DNA of 64,000 bases, taken from Sabethes cyaneus. Lineage: Eukaryota > Arthropoda > Insecta > Diptera > Culicidae. The translations under genes and the position numbers were made by a program. The stretch covers positions 233,671,206 through 233,735,205 of the forward strand of contig NC_071354.1 of the NCBI RefSeq assembly GCF_943734655.1, written 5' to 3'. The notes below the pieces were generated by a model, which saw only the letters and a program-made list of their open reading frames with translations, had not been told where the DNA came from and did no database searches. Positions 53,601-60,872 of this stretch are shown here, one piece after another (positions within the stretch are counted from its first letter, which is position 1; the number at the start of each line of letters is the position of its first letter).

Positions 53601-55818
53601 GCTGTGGTTTCAACAAGACGGTGCAACATGCCACACAGCGGGTTCCGCAATTGATTTATTGAAAGAAACGTTCGGCATCCGTGAATTGGCCTGCAAGACT
53701 GTTCTATTCAGCACCGTTGGGCTGTTTCGTGTGGTGCCATGTGAAGTCTCTGGTGTTTGTGGATAAGCCACAGACTACTGACCTCTATTGGCTGCCATTG
53801 TTGCAATACAATTTTTTATACGTCCCCCCAATAATGGATGAAAAACGAGACTTGAGTGTATGTTTCCATTCGATTGATGCAATTATTTCCAAGCTCCATT
53901 AGAAACTGGCTGTTATCCTGTGCAAAATTTCGAATTTTCCTAACATGCAGCAAATTAAAATTAACGGTCCTAGGTAACTGCCTTGTGGTACACCAAAAGT
54001 GGCGCACTGGGTACTGACCATTAAAACATCTTGGAGCATGTTAGTTTATGCTAATTATTTAAATTAAGCTTTAATGAAAAAACGCAGTTTTTGCCTTTCA
54101 TTTACAAGATTGTGTTAATATCTGTTTGGTTTTATATTTTAATTTGCTTGGTTCGATCCATAAAACATCATGTGTTTTAATTCGCTTAATTTCGTCCGAA
54201 GGAGAAATACAATTTTTCCGCAAATATTCCTCCGACAATTAATCAAGCCTTGCAGTAGCGAAAAAAAACAGCATCTCAATTACCCTAGAGCCAATTTTGA
54301 TAAACCGACCAATTATTGATTTTTAACAGCATTGCACAATGGTCCCACTGGGCGATCGAAACTTGCCCGCAGCAAGTTGGGCGTCCGCAGTGAACCGTAC
54401 GTTAAGCAAAACGAAAACAACAACAACCTATACTTGCCGGCACGGCCATTTAGGCAGCTCGGATAATTGCTGTTGAAGGTTATTTTCCCCAACAACGCGG
54501 TCTGTCCAACGTCGAAACGGATTCCCTAATTATGCAGTTCGGTAGATTTCACCACACTTCGGAGTAGTTTACATGCCGCCCGCCCTAAAAAATTGGTTTC
54601 GCCAGCCAAAACCGCACCTCCAATTTAATAAACCCCTACGCTCTGTTGCCCTCGGTCGACTCCCCAGAACCTCGTCACCCTTTACTGCTATCTGAAACTG
54701 AATTCCGACTAACTTTTGGTGGTTTTTTAATTAATTGACGATAATCGACGCTTTTTTAACTTGAGCAAATTTTTTTCCGTTACACTTCATTTAGTACAAA
54801 TCAGTGCGCGCAGTTAAGGAGTGAATTTATTAGCTGAATTTTACTGCGTTGGTAGTTTGAATCCGCAGCAAGCATTCCCCCCTTTTTGGGAGGAACTTTG
54901 CATATCACAATAATACCACAGCAATTTATGCTTCCCAACTTTACATCATCACTAATTAATTCAAAACAATTGAAACCAGTTGAATTTACGTAGGCACGGC
55001 GATGATGGCGAAAATAATTACCTTCACTTCCAGCTGCGGGCCATTTTCCATCGCGTGCATGATGGCGCTGGACAATCTCCCGTCCAGGCCCTTGATTTCT
55101 GCCTCGATGCCTTCGGTCGACCGGACGGTGCTTATGAGTGGAACGATGGCTTCCGTGAACGTGTACCAGTCCTGATTCAGGATGCCGATATACTGCATCA
55201 AACAACCCCTGCAACGGAACGGAACGGAACATGTTAGTTGTGCCCAGATTACCTACCCCAATAATGTAATGAAACCGTACCTCATAACGTTTTTGCATAG
55301 TCCCGCGCATGGTTTCGCATGATTGTGGTTGTACTTTTTACAACTCGCACAATAGTTCATCCTGAGCAGTGCGGCCTTGCACGTATCCTGAAGATTTTCC
55401 GCTCCCAACTCGTCGAGTTTGTTGAGCACTTCCGCGCCTTCCCGGAGCACTCGCAGCAGAACACTGGCCGCGCCGACGCTGGTCACCAGCGAGTTCGCAA
55501 GCTGCTGCGGAATATCTCCGAAGGGTTTCAGATCATCGTAGGTGTGAATCAGACAATTCTTGTAGTCACTGTGGAAATCTACGTCCTTATCGGCGTGAAC
55601 CACCGCGTGGTGGTAGGCCACCGGAAATAGATTTCGGAAGAACTTGTCTGTGACTAGACCGATGTCGTCGGTGAACGATGCCGACGTTAGGTGGTTCCGG
55701 ATTGTTTCGTACAATTCCAGAATCGGCTCCCGTGACAGTGGGGACATTTTACGGTACACCGTCGAGAACAGATTCAGTGTTTTGTTCTCCGACTGACGGG
55801 AGAGTTGAATCAGGTAAT
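23448..55818 (-). CDS. dally: Glypican (dally-type), 3' six exons, 5' exons outside the window
   Basis: Six exons on the minus strand (55818-55281, 55208-55022, 37228-37047, 24087-23874, 23805-23670, 23605-23448) join with matching phases to about 471 codons ending in TAA. Introns are 72 bp, 17.8 kb, 13.0 kb, 68 bp and 64 bp. Glypicans are GPI-anchored heparan-sulfate proteoglycans that bind Wnt, BMP/Dpp and Hh ligands. The visible protein has ten of the expected fourteen conserved cysteines, the acidic Ser-Gly attachment region and a C-terminal hydrophobic GPI signal. REPILELYETIRNHL, NLFPVAYHHAV and CLIHTYDDLKPFGD resemble the GPC3/5-dally branch more than GPC4/6-dlp. The signal peptide and first cysteines must lie beyond 55818, and no exon for them was found up to 64000. 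It appears functional. Confidence 0.88.
23670..23805 (-). CDS. dally: Glypican exon with glycosaminoglycan attachment sites
   Basis: The acceptor is GTTACAG and the donor GTATGT. The exon encodes VSTNAFKSDPDKMLSDM, then AEGSGDHYRDYDSTEEEYG and ENGSGSGEG. At least three Ser-Gly dipeptides sit in acidic surroundings, the hallmark of heparan-sulfate attachment in glypicans. The exon is 136 nt and ends in phase 1. Confidence 0.9.
23874..24087 (-). CDS. dally: Glypican exon, end of the cysteine-rich core
   Basis: The acceptor is GTTACAG and the donor GTAAGA. It encodes LCDDEDYHNNDEDCWTGTHY, then GDYTHEIVSTTSQKYNPEVP and DIRLQMLIDKLINLKNAATK. The C...DCW.G signature and YNPE are typical of glypicans just before the attachment region. 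It is 214 nt and joins in phase to both neighbours. Confidence 0.92.
25955..26470 (-). pseudogene. LINE RNase H and zinc-knuckle C-terminus fragment
   Basis: The minus strand reads TGNEKVDTLARQGS, then HFIGPEPFSGVSPN (end of an RNase H domain), then, after stops and frameshifts, LTGHCPSKRYLKTIGRLDN, TCQLYKFESESAEYLLCQC and VLTLRRLRTFGKG. The C...C...H/C pattern after RNase H is seen in I/Loa-type LINEs. CR1 and RTE elements lack RNase H, so this is a separate lineage from its neighbours. Confidence 0.75.
26497..28125 (+). CDS. CR1-like LINE ORF2, 5'-truncated, reverse transcriptase open and catalytic box intact
   Basis: The 542-codon frame has recognisable homology from about residue 65: MSISSGVFPSCWKFAHMFPV, then NNYRGITSLSAVSKLFE, QHGFISQRSTTTNLL, DLSAAFDKINHDI, SSGIPQGSHLGPLIFLLYFN, and the catalytic SYADDLKMF at about 27277-27303. 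The thumb and C-terminus follow (YIKDLGVILDPQLTYKEHI; LYCSLVRSILEYCSPVWNPN). No endonuclease domain remains upstream. The first 60 or so codons are non-homologous flank, so 26497 is not the natural start. Full ORF2 in this clade is roughly 900-1000 aa. The C-terminal half shows no stop, so the insertion is probably fairly recent. Confidence 0.88.
   Translation: MRGYTKTLGLSILYFTRVEEYLVRTMVDCMKLRNFDMRPKIYCVAQLVSGTLTHTLSFLKRHISCLLTPLLYLFRMSISSGVFPSCWKFAHMFPVHKKGSKRDVNNYRGITSLSAVSKLFELVIMEPLLSHCKQYLSADQHGFISQRSTTTNLLCLTSYITGSMDHRAQTDVLYTDLSAAFDKINHDIAIAKLHRLGVSDNLLRWFRSYLTNRQLVVAIGDCRSDSYLASSGIPQGSHLGPLIFLLYFNDVNLAIKCPRLSYADDLKMFSQIRSTDDCHFLQNQLEAFAAWCDVNRMLVNPGKCSIITFSRKKDPILFCYELNGTPIERVSYIKDLGVILDPQLTYKEHISYIIAKASRSLGFIFRIAKKFSDIYCLKSLYCSLVRSILEYCSPVWNPNYNNSTERIESVQRRFLRFALRRLPWRDPFRLPSYVSRCQLIDLEPLYVRRAASRALFIADCLQGRIDSPVLMEQININVQPRALRNSAMLRLPVRRTNYSMNGAFGGLQRVFNQVSSLFDFHLSRRILGRRFASFFSGAIIRE
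28126..28252 (+). repeat. 3' end of the CR1-like element with (TAA)n tail
   Basis: After the ORF a short 3' UTR (CATTGGGGCTATCTCGAGCC, then CGTTGATT) runs into seven TAA repeats (28230-28252). A short microsatellite instead of poly(A) is usual for CR1/T1-type LINEs. Confidence 0.8.
28417..28703. mobile_element. CCCAACAAACA-type MITE, short copy (287 bp)
   Basis: It starts CCCAACAAACACCG and ends TGTTTCTTGGG. The interior matches the long copy at 17442-18213 (TTTTGCGCG, TTGCGCAAAGCTGGAAACAA, GTATAAGTTCTCCAATTTCG) but lacks its first 107 bp and right part. Confidence 0.8.
28710..29260 (-). pseudogene. RTE-like LINE C-terminal fragment
   Basis: The minus strand reads LSEFINLGSLITANK, then, after frameshifts, NHRFHAHLVKAGRLRWVGHI, TRMPNDSAVKSMLVKDLTNT and KNRDQRA. 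This is the C-terminal RLRWxGHxxRMP block of RTE-type elements. It is broken by at least two frameshifts. Confidence 0.75.
29870..30060 (-). pseudogene. Short RTE-like LINE C-terminal fragment
   Basis: The minus strand shows LTKGLRWAGHVV and, in another frame, STGIRNRGARRARWLDQVER, then DMRLLRL. This is the same C-terminal block as at 28710 and 35200. Only about 60 codons remain. Confidence 0.6.
30504..31364. mobile_element. Non-autonomous TIR element with subterminal GCGCAGAATTAGG repeats
   Basis: The ends share CCTAATTCTGCGCA in inverted orientation (30515-30528; complement near 31342-31355) and are flanked by TA. The right end has three direct copies of GCGCAGAATTAGG (31291, 31313, 31343). 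Two divergent copies in opposite orientations lie inside (30878-30890, 30912-30924). The left end has one inverted copy. Such spacing suggests transposase-binding sites. No coding sequence is present. Confidence 0.7.
31845..32110 (+). pseudogene. CR1-like LINE reverse transcriptase fragment
   Basis: It reads SGVPQGSTLGPLLFILFFND, then GCRLVYADGLKIYLAIF and LDTFVNWCKLNCLTISITKC. The catalytic box is YADG instead of YADD. It matches the same part of the element at 26497 and is cut off on both sides. Confidence 0.8.
32130..34200 (-). pseudogene. RTE-like LINE, endonuclease and reverse transcriptase, degraded
   Basis: Read down the minus strand it has an endonuclease start (KELQMAELSLVALQEICCKS, about 34090-34030), then DVKIVVRGLNAQVGREEMYR and TNDN (about 33840-33760). 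The RT follows: HIFIDFKAANDTV near 32660-32620, LGFADDFDII near 32383-32354 with the catalytic Asp pair kept, LKINMSKTKCM and VDGDELEVVDVFMYL near 32220-32170. Many frameshifts and stops separate the blocks. It is the longest RTE copy here and the only one with the endonuclease. Confidence 0.8.
34620..34975. repeat. Dispersed-repeat-like AT-rich segment with a GGCAAAGTT palindrome
   Basis: GTTCGGCAAAGTTGTAGAGC and, inverted, GAAACTTTGCCGAAGA (about 34830-34880) form an imperfect hairpin. Similar hairpins (GTTCTGCAAAGTTTAACAG with TTTTGCTGAAGA, and GTTTTACAAAGTTGTACAAA) occur near 42180-42230 and 42730. No gene is present. Confidence 0.4.
35200..35510 (+). pseudogene. RTE-like LINE C-terminal fragment
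   Basis: It reads ARMPGDCAVKSVIFKKPTCT, then RNRGVQRARWFDRVEADLRV and, in a shifted frame, RLSAAKVIK. This is the C-terminal end of an RTE-type ORF with at least one frameshift. Confidence 0.75.
36130..36600 (+). pseudogene. LINE reverse transcriptase fragment (CR1/Jockey type)
   Basis: It reads RWICIYTDMSKVFNAVSINS, then SLYNWLKSYLEHRVQLVKMR and a decayed CTPEYHKVVP followed by a stop, where SGVPQGS..GPL is expected. The motif order (TDMSKAF to PQGS) is that of non-LTR RT, but the copy is too decayed to place in a clade. Confidence 0.6.
37047..37228 (-). CDS. dally: Glypican exon, hinge part of the core
   Basis: The acceptor is ATTTTCCAG and the donor GTGAGT. It encodes VKKGCGTPSLMQNDNLAGSY, then EQQLQPTMHSNKWILAPINE and MLQFEMTIDKNKDLFLQLSS. 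The GCG is the conserved cysteine after the N-terminal subdomain. It is 182 nt, joins exon 55208-55022 in phase 0 and leaves phase 2. It is isolated between the two giant introns. Confidence 0.9.
41792..43030. mobile_element. TIR element (CAGTAATGTT ends) inserted in the A-rich array
   Basis: The left end reads CAGTAATGTTCCGATTTTG and the right end is its inverse with one change, flanked by TA (41790-41791; 43031-43032). It is 1239 bp with no transposase. Subterminal copies of GACAAAATCGGG occur at both ends. CAGT ends plus TA duplications suggest a pogo-like relative. Confidence 0.8.
42239..42615. mobile_element. MITE with CCCAGCAAGC/GCTAGCTGGG ends, nested in the 41792-43030 element
   Basis: The 377-bp element is flanked by TA (42237-42238; 42616-42617). 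The host sequence on its two sides is itself palindromic (TTTTGCTGAAGACAGTAACC and GTACTGTCTCTTCAGCAAAG), so it landed near the loop of a hairpin. The interior is rich in TATACGA-like words. No coding sequence is present. Confidence 0.75.
49250..49445 (-). mobile_element. tRNA-derived SINE, copy 1
   Basis: On the minus strand it reads GCTTCGAGGTGCGATGCTGG, then TCTAACAAGCCAGTCGTCAT, then ATGTTCGAATATCGGC. The GTTCGAATAT is a B-box-like pol III promoter and the segment before it resembles a tRNA A-box half. The body continues through CTAACAGCCGACTGCGAAGTC. The same order is found at 58550-58755. It is inserted in the purine-rich array. Confidence 0.7.
50268..50305 (-). ncRNA. Degenerate hammerhead ribozyme motif, Penelope-like element type
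   Basis: The minus strand reads GTCCG, then CAGATGA (core; consensus CTGATGA), then TGAGC...GCTC (stem II, four pairs around a 14-nt loop), then GAAAC-GTC (core and cleavage triplet with a minimal stem III), then TGGAC. GTCC and GGAC can form stem I. This is the minimal hammerhead layout known from the LTR-like ends of Penelope-like elements. One core base (U4) is changed to A, so activity is doubtful. Only the terminal part of the element seems present. Confidence 0.5.
50308..50380. repeat. Perfect palindrome with 34-bp arms and a 5-bp loop
   Basis: Left arm 50308-50341 (GACTTCTTTCTAGCCTACTT...) is the exact inverse of 50347-50380, with loop GAAGA. The right arm continues into the purine-rich array; the left arm abuts the hammerhead-like block. 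Confidence 0.95.
52756..53390 (+). mobile_element. Internally deleted ITmD37E-like element with both TIRs
   Basis: The ends AAGGGTGTCCTACATCAAAT and the inverse of AAGGGCGCCCCACATGAAAT are flanked by TA. Inside, the transposase N-terminus is open (52908-53084: MVSSEKERSELILRKHLENP, then SYRDIGKQLGIVHSTVSSVV). The frame then jumps to the C-terminal block APELRPIEKNWAVMKQALRK and VSVQKKLQRDVVQNLMSG (about 53110-53270). The part with the first two catalytic Asp residues is deleted. It is a 635-bp non-autonomous derivative, related to the pseudogene at 10945-11755. Confidence 0.85.
53400..53860 (+). pseudogene. mariner-type transposase fragment
   Basis: It reads SDEAHFWLKIFGATF (first catalytic Asp), then ELWFQQDGATCHTAGSAIDL (second catalytic Asp), then, in a shifted frame, NWPARLFYSAPLGCFVWCHV and KSLVFVDKPQTTD, where the family has the final acidic residue in a PLDYFLWG block. 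Frameshifts and loss of that residue make it inactive. It starts a few bases after the ITmD37E element ends. Confidence 0.75.
53940..54065 (-). pseudogene. Short LINE reverse transcriptase fragment
   Basis: The minus strand reads MLQDVLMVSTQCATFGVPQG and SYLGPLILI, the VPQGS..GPL box of non-LTR reverse transcriptase. Nothing recognisable continues on either side. Confidence 0.5.
55022..55208 (-). CDS. dally: Glypican exon, core domain
   Basis: The acceptor is CCGTTGCAG and the donor GTAATT. After completing an Arg codon it encodes GCLMQYIGILNQDWYTFTEA, then IVPLISTVRSTEGIEAEIKG and LDGRLSSAIMHAMENGPQLE and VK. GCL after ...VMR is conserved in glypicans. It is 187 nt and ends in phase 0. Confidence 0.93.
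55281..55818 (-). CDS. dally: Glypican exon, N-terminal core, 5'-most exon in the window
   Basis: The acceptor CTCTCCAATTACAG is strong and the donor is GTACGG. The exon encodes DYLIQLSRQSENKTLNLFST, then SREPILELYETIRNHLTSAS, NLFPVAYHHAVVHADKDVDF, NCLIHTYDDLKPFGDIPQQL, LLRVLREGAEVLNKLDELG and ALLRMNYCASCKKYNHNHAK, then PCAGLCKNVMR. It carries six conserved cysteines. The frame stays open upstream by chance, but the acceptor and loss of similarity fix the exon edge. Confidence 0.93.
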
Positions 55819-58549
55819 CTGTAATTGGAGAGAAACAGAACACATTCTGGATTAGTACAAGATTGCTACGGTACGATAACGTCACATGCATAAATGTATG
55901 GGCAAAATATTTCTCACAGGAACGAAAAAAACCGAGTACCGAACTTCCAAAGTACATACAACATGCCATGGGAAGCGAGAATGCTCCAGGTCGTGTGCAC
56001 AATTTTATGTATGAAGTCGTAAGCCTAACAGGTAATTCAATATCTGCAATATGTGGGAATGTGCACAAAGCATCATCGGTTCTGTCGGGAAGTTTCCGCT
56101 CCGTCCGCAGCAAAGGGTAACGCAACCGGAGAACGAGCGAGTCAAAAGCAGGACCAAGGAAAATAAATCTTAAATTCATCTTTTGAAATCTTTTTAACGA
56201 GGCCACAAGAGAGTAGGTACGCGGTGCCACATTTAAATTTAACCTGCAGCGGTGTGCAGCAGCAGCAGTCAGCGAGAAACCCACTCCCGCCTGCAATAAG
56301 GAAGAAAATATATAACGCGGCTAGGCGAAGAAAAACTCGTTTCTCCCGGCGCGGCGGCGCGGCTCAGCAGCAGCGAATCGGGCTTTTCGTTAAGGTGCAA
56401 CAACAACAACAGCAGCAACAGCCTACCGTCCTGTTTGAACATTTTTCGAAGCCCTTCGAATGCGGCTGGATGACGGGCTGGCTGACTGGGTTGTTCCGAC
56501 CGGCGAAAAGGGACGACCGAAGCTTTTGAATTGTTGAACGATGACGTAATCCCTGGATGCTGCTGCTGCAATGGATGAGCATTCCGCAGGGCTGATTCAC
56601 ATGATGATCATTCAGAGTGATTAAGGTGGGGAGCTGCTGCCTGTTAAACAGCAGAATTTCCGGTGTTCTGCTTAGAGTAGCTTCAACTACTGGTTCTAAA
56701 TTGAACTTTTTACTTTTAGCTGAAGATTCAACTGTGAAGGTAATAGGGATGCTGTGCATAGAATAAAACTTTGAATTAAATTCCAAACCTGACTACTGTT
56801 GAAGTCGAAGCTCTGAGATGGTACTCGGAACGAAGACTCTTCTAAACACTTTTCCCTTGCCTGGTTCTATTCAATCATGAACGGAACAACAGCTTCGCCC
56901 ATTCTGCACAAGTCCTCACTCGGCGCTTGAGGGAGAATATGCCGATTGTCGGAGATCTTCCGTCCAAATGAAATACGTGACTAGCGGAGAATAATCAAAA
57001 GATAACAGAGTGTGGAATGGTTGGTTGGTGTTTATGTAGTATGTAGTTATGTTAGTCAATCAGTCTCCCCCAGGGCAAGCACAGTAATGGTAACGATATG
57101 CGATGCGGTACCTTTTGCTTAAATAGATGCAGCGCGCGTGTGTGTGATAGAGTCGCACGCCACGCCAGGAACGAACGAAAAAGTTATGCTTACTGACGAC
57201 TGACTAAGCTCGAAGTAAACTAGGCATACGATAGAGTGGTAAATGGTGAAATGATGATTCCAATGCAGATGTCGTCAACGATGAGAATTTCATCTGAGAC
57301 AGTTTTGAGTTTAGAAGTCATAATTAGAATTTTAAATGTGTCCTACATTTCATGTCAAAATGTGCTTGACTACGGGTCGTAGTAATAGGAAGTAGCTAAT
57401 TAGACTCGACGTGTTTTCTTTGATGGAGGTTCACAAACGTTGGATTGATAACGGTTTACTTTTGCAGTTGATTCGAGAGAAAAAAATAAAGTAATAGAAG
57501 TAGAAGTGAAAAATTGCTGGTTAAAAATGAAATCAGAAAAATCAAATAGTCTATCAGCATCTTCGCAATATTCTGTTCAGTTAAACAACCAGGAGGTTTG
57601 ACTTCATTATTCTAATTGACATGTATAGCATCTTGAGCAAAGCATTACTCAACTTGAGCCACAACATGATCAACGCCTCATAGTGCTAGTGATTTTGCTA
57701 CAAGACAACGGCGAGCCGCATGTAGCTCAGCCCGTTAAAAGCTACCTGCAAACTATGCCTTCTGTATACTAAATTTTAAACCTTAATTTGTTATGTCGAC
57801 TGTAGAATTTAATATTCTCTTCTAAACTATTTAAGAAAAACTAGAAGGATCCGACCTTGTGGCGCCTCAAATCTCAGATCTTCAATTACTAATTTTGGCA
57901 ACCCAGATAGGGACCGATCGACTTTGAAATACTAACCGGTGGTAGTGAAATTTGCATGAAATTGACTTTCAACCCAACAAACAAGCTTTTCTTTGTTAGG
58001 TGTGTGCGATGATGATAGTGAACAAAATTCAACAAGAAAGGCGTTAATTCGCTTGACGCACGTAGCTACTACCAGTACTGACATAACACAACGCCTCGGA
58101 AGCAATACTCCTGGCGGTGATCACATATTATGAGAAAAAAATTTCAACTCTTCAGGAATTTGAAATAACTTTAACATAATCGGTCCTTTTCAGGGCCATC
58201 AATATTTTGAAAAGATACCGCTGAAATGATGTCACCATGGAAAACCAGACGACAAATGGCAATGCCACGCTCAATGGTGCACACACCAGTTGCCTGCTTC
58301 CTTCCACGGGTAAGTATGCCGCTATCAGAGCGAAATAGACCCAGCGGAGCCGCTCGTTCCACGGGGTAATTAATTATTAAGGAAAGTTGTGCCAAAAACG
58401 AAGATGATGCGCTGGGCCTTGGTAACCTGGTGAAGTAAAATTTGGCTGGAATTGACATCATCAGCAAGCATCCGACTGTTTCAAACGAGTTCTCTCGTCG
58501 GATCAGCCCATCATCCAGCGCCATCCAAAATTTAATATCATTGTGCCAG
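55819..58549 (-). other. Glypican upstream intron, no recognised exon
   Basis: Simple CAG/CAA repeats occur at 56255-56270 and 56398-56425 and a GT run at about 57140. Frames are short. The glypican 5' exons were not found here. Confidence 0.5.
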
Positions 58550-58755
58550 CCGACCTCTCAGTTGGCCTCGAGGTATGATGCTGGCCTAATAAGCCAGTCG
58601 TCGTATGCTCGAATCTCGGCTGGGACAGGCTGTTGGAATCAACAGGATCGTAGCAACTGGCCCTGCAATTGTCCTGTATTCTAACAGCTGGCTGCGAAGT
58701 CTGTCGTATAAAATACAGAAGGTCAAATTTCGATAACGAAATGTAGCACCTGGGC
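58550..58755 (+). mobile_element. tRNA-derived SINE, copy 2
   Basis: It reads GGCCTCGAGGTATGATGCTG, then GCCTAATAAGCCAGTCGTCG, then TATGCTCGAATCTCGGCTGG, with a B-box-like GCTCGAATCTC. The body CTAACAGCTGGCTGCGAAGTC matches copy 1 at 49250-49445 in reverse. Confidence 0.7.
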
Positions 58756-59489
58756 TATGTTTTGCTTTGTGCCAGCCGATGCTTCCTTCATTAGCCTCGG
58801 AGCAATGCAATCAGCCGTCGATTTCTAGATGGTTCAGTGAAAGTGGTCCAGTACGCTTCAAAAGTGCTCACCAAAGCTGAATAGAACTACAATCAGTGGA
58901 ATCGCGAAGATGTAAAATTTGCCGACAGCAAATTCCACAAAATTCCATCTGCACTTCCATCTGAAAACTCACCACGCTCCTCTGCTGCGAATCTTCGCAT
59001 TCAAAAAGGGCATTTCCGTCTACACTGTCATCAGCAGACTTCAACGGTTTGCTTTGACTCTACTGCTGTATTATACAGTGTTCGAAAAAATTGACAGCCC
59101 TGCATGAAGGCGAATATAAAACGCATTCAGCACAGACAGTTTTACCTCTGGTAGTATTCTTTTGTCTATCAGCTCATGGACTAGTGACTTCTGAACTGCT
59201 GACAGTGTTTGTCTTTCTCAGTTTTCTTCCCTTCAAAACAATTCATTTGTGCATTCATTGCAGTGCTGAATGATTGCTCGACTAACTAGAAACAGCAAAG
59301 AATGAGCAGTATATTGCATCAATTCAGGCGTATTGCATAAATTGAATATGAGAATTCTAACCAACCTGCTGCCGTATGACTTCAGGATCGAGTCCTTGGC
59401 GACCATCAAGTTCGGCAACGCTGATTTTATCTCCGGTCAAAGCATTTGTCTCGTTTTTTAAATTTTGACTCTTGATGTTAGACATTCGT

Positions 59490-59770
59490 TTTTTTTTAAT
59501 TTTGACTTTTTTGCTAAAATTCTGTTTTTTGTGAATACCGAAGTTTTCGACTTTTGACGTTAAAGTCCAATATTGCCATAAATAAGTCTGATGGGTTGTA
59601 AAACAATATTAACTCCGATTAGGTACAAGTTCTATTTCGAATCCAATCCCGAATGTTCAGATTCAATTTTTAAAGTTAAATTTTAAGTCAAATTTTAAAT
59701 AAAATCTGAGGTTCGAGTTCGAATTGAAATTCCAATTTAAGCCCAAATCAGTTCATTAGTTTTTGAATCT
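59490..59770. repeat. Degenerate AT-rich simple repeat (AATTTTGACTT, AAATTTTAA)
   Basis: Imperfect short AT-rich units similar in style to 4600-4980. No gene is present. Confidence 0.4.
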
Positions 59771-59905
59771 AAATATAGTGGAAAGACAGATAGGCAAATG
59801 TTCTTTTTTATGTTACCGACTGTCGGTCTGTTAATAAATCAGAAGTTATTTTGTACTCTCTGACGTTTCTATACCATATCTTTTAGTCTTTAACAAAGAT
59901 GTTTT

Positions 59906-60347
59906 TGACGTAGGACTACGTCTTTGTTTACTATACTGGGACTGGGTAGCACTTCGTGAAAACGAAAATAAAAGCGTAACGTTTGAATGAAAGATTTCAA
60001 ATGTTAATAACTACCAAACTACTGAACGAAACTGAACAATTTATATGTCGTTGGATAGATAAAATGACCAGCAATTTTATGGAGGGGGTAAGAGAACAAC
60101 TTTAATGAGGGCGTAAGAGGGGGGCTCCTATACAAATGAAATACAAATTTCCTCATAACTCCAGTACTGATCAAGCAAATGGAACCAAATTTGGCATGTG
60201 GGGGTTTTAGATGGCAAGAATTTTTACTATGGTTCCCTTTCTAAGGGGGGGGGTCTCCCATAAAAATGAAATAAAAATTTCCTACGTCCTACGTCGCCCT
60301 TTCGTACAACCCTTAGGGCTGTATACCTTGTAGTTTTTTAATTTGAC
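59906..60347. repeat. Full-length copy of the GACGTAGGACTACGTC dispersed repeat
   Basis: The left part equals 12248-12430 and the right end equals 15607-15650. GACGTAGGAC at the left and GTCCTACGTC near 60285-60294 are inverted, suggesting a TIR element of about 390 bp plus a short tail. No coding sequence is present. Confidence 0.65.
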
Positions 60348-60619
60348 TAGTCACTTTAGCAGCTAAGGTCGTTCGTGACTTCCCCGGGGATTTACCCCTG
60401 TTTTGACAAATGTTAAATGTTTTTTTTTGCCTTGGTTTCCTTGCTTTTTCCTTCGATTACTTTATCTCAGCTTTCTCCAAATAGATTTCATGCTGTTTAT
60501 ATATCTTACATAATCTTATTCTAATTTTACTACTAATTTTAATCTGAACCTATTCTTTACACAATTTGGGTACTTTCACCTAGTTTACTGCTTATTGTCT
60601 ACCTCAACCTGGCACCATT

Positions 60620-60720
60620 AAATGAGTGGAGTGAGTGAGTGAATCAGTGGAGTGAGTGAGCGAATGAGTGGAGTGAGTGTGTGAAGAAGTGAAGTGAATG
60701 AGTGAATCAATGTTGCAAAT
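60620..60720. repeat. Imperfect GAGT/GTGA microsatellite
   Basis: Repeated GAGTGAGTGA with GGAGTGAGTG variants; related to the long array at 61995. Confidence 0.7.
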
Positions 60721-60872
60721 CGAGCGAGAAGTCAACGATGACTACTCTCACATGAGAGAGAAGGAGAAGCATAACACTTAACGCATATGACAAACAAAAA
60801 GCTGTCGTTGCGGTGTGCAGACATTCTGCTACTTACACGCTCGGGAAAGCACAGCCTCATATCGTCATTATA

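Larger units (their letters stand above)
37229..55021 (-). other. Glypican intron of 17.8 kb with two long degenerate arrays
   Basis: The donor is GTAATT (55021-55016) and the acceptor ATTTTCCAG. Outside the arrays, 37229-39880 and 45470-48440 are mixed-composition DNA without genes; frames there are short and motif-free. 54070-55021 is also gene-free. Confidence 0.8.

Noticed and set aside
55819..56296. Extension of the glypican frame upstream of 55818 (to a 347-aa frame)
   Set aside because: A strong splice acceptor at 55819-55832 and loss of glypican-like sequence beyond it show this part is intron.
56224..56786. Frames with poly-Gln or poly-Cys/Leu in the upstream intron
   Set aside because: They come from CAG/CAA simple repeats read in different frames.
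58171..58524. 117-aa minus-strand frame as a candidate 5' glypican exon
   Set aside because: It lacks a signal peptide and the early glypican cysteines, and has no splice sites placed to join 55818 in phase.
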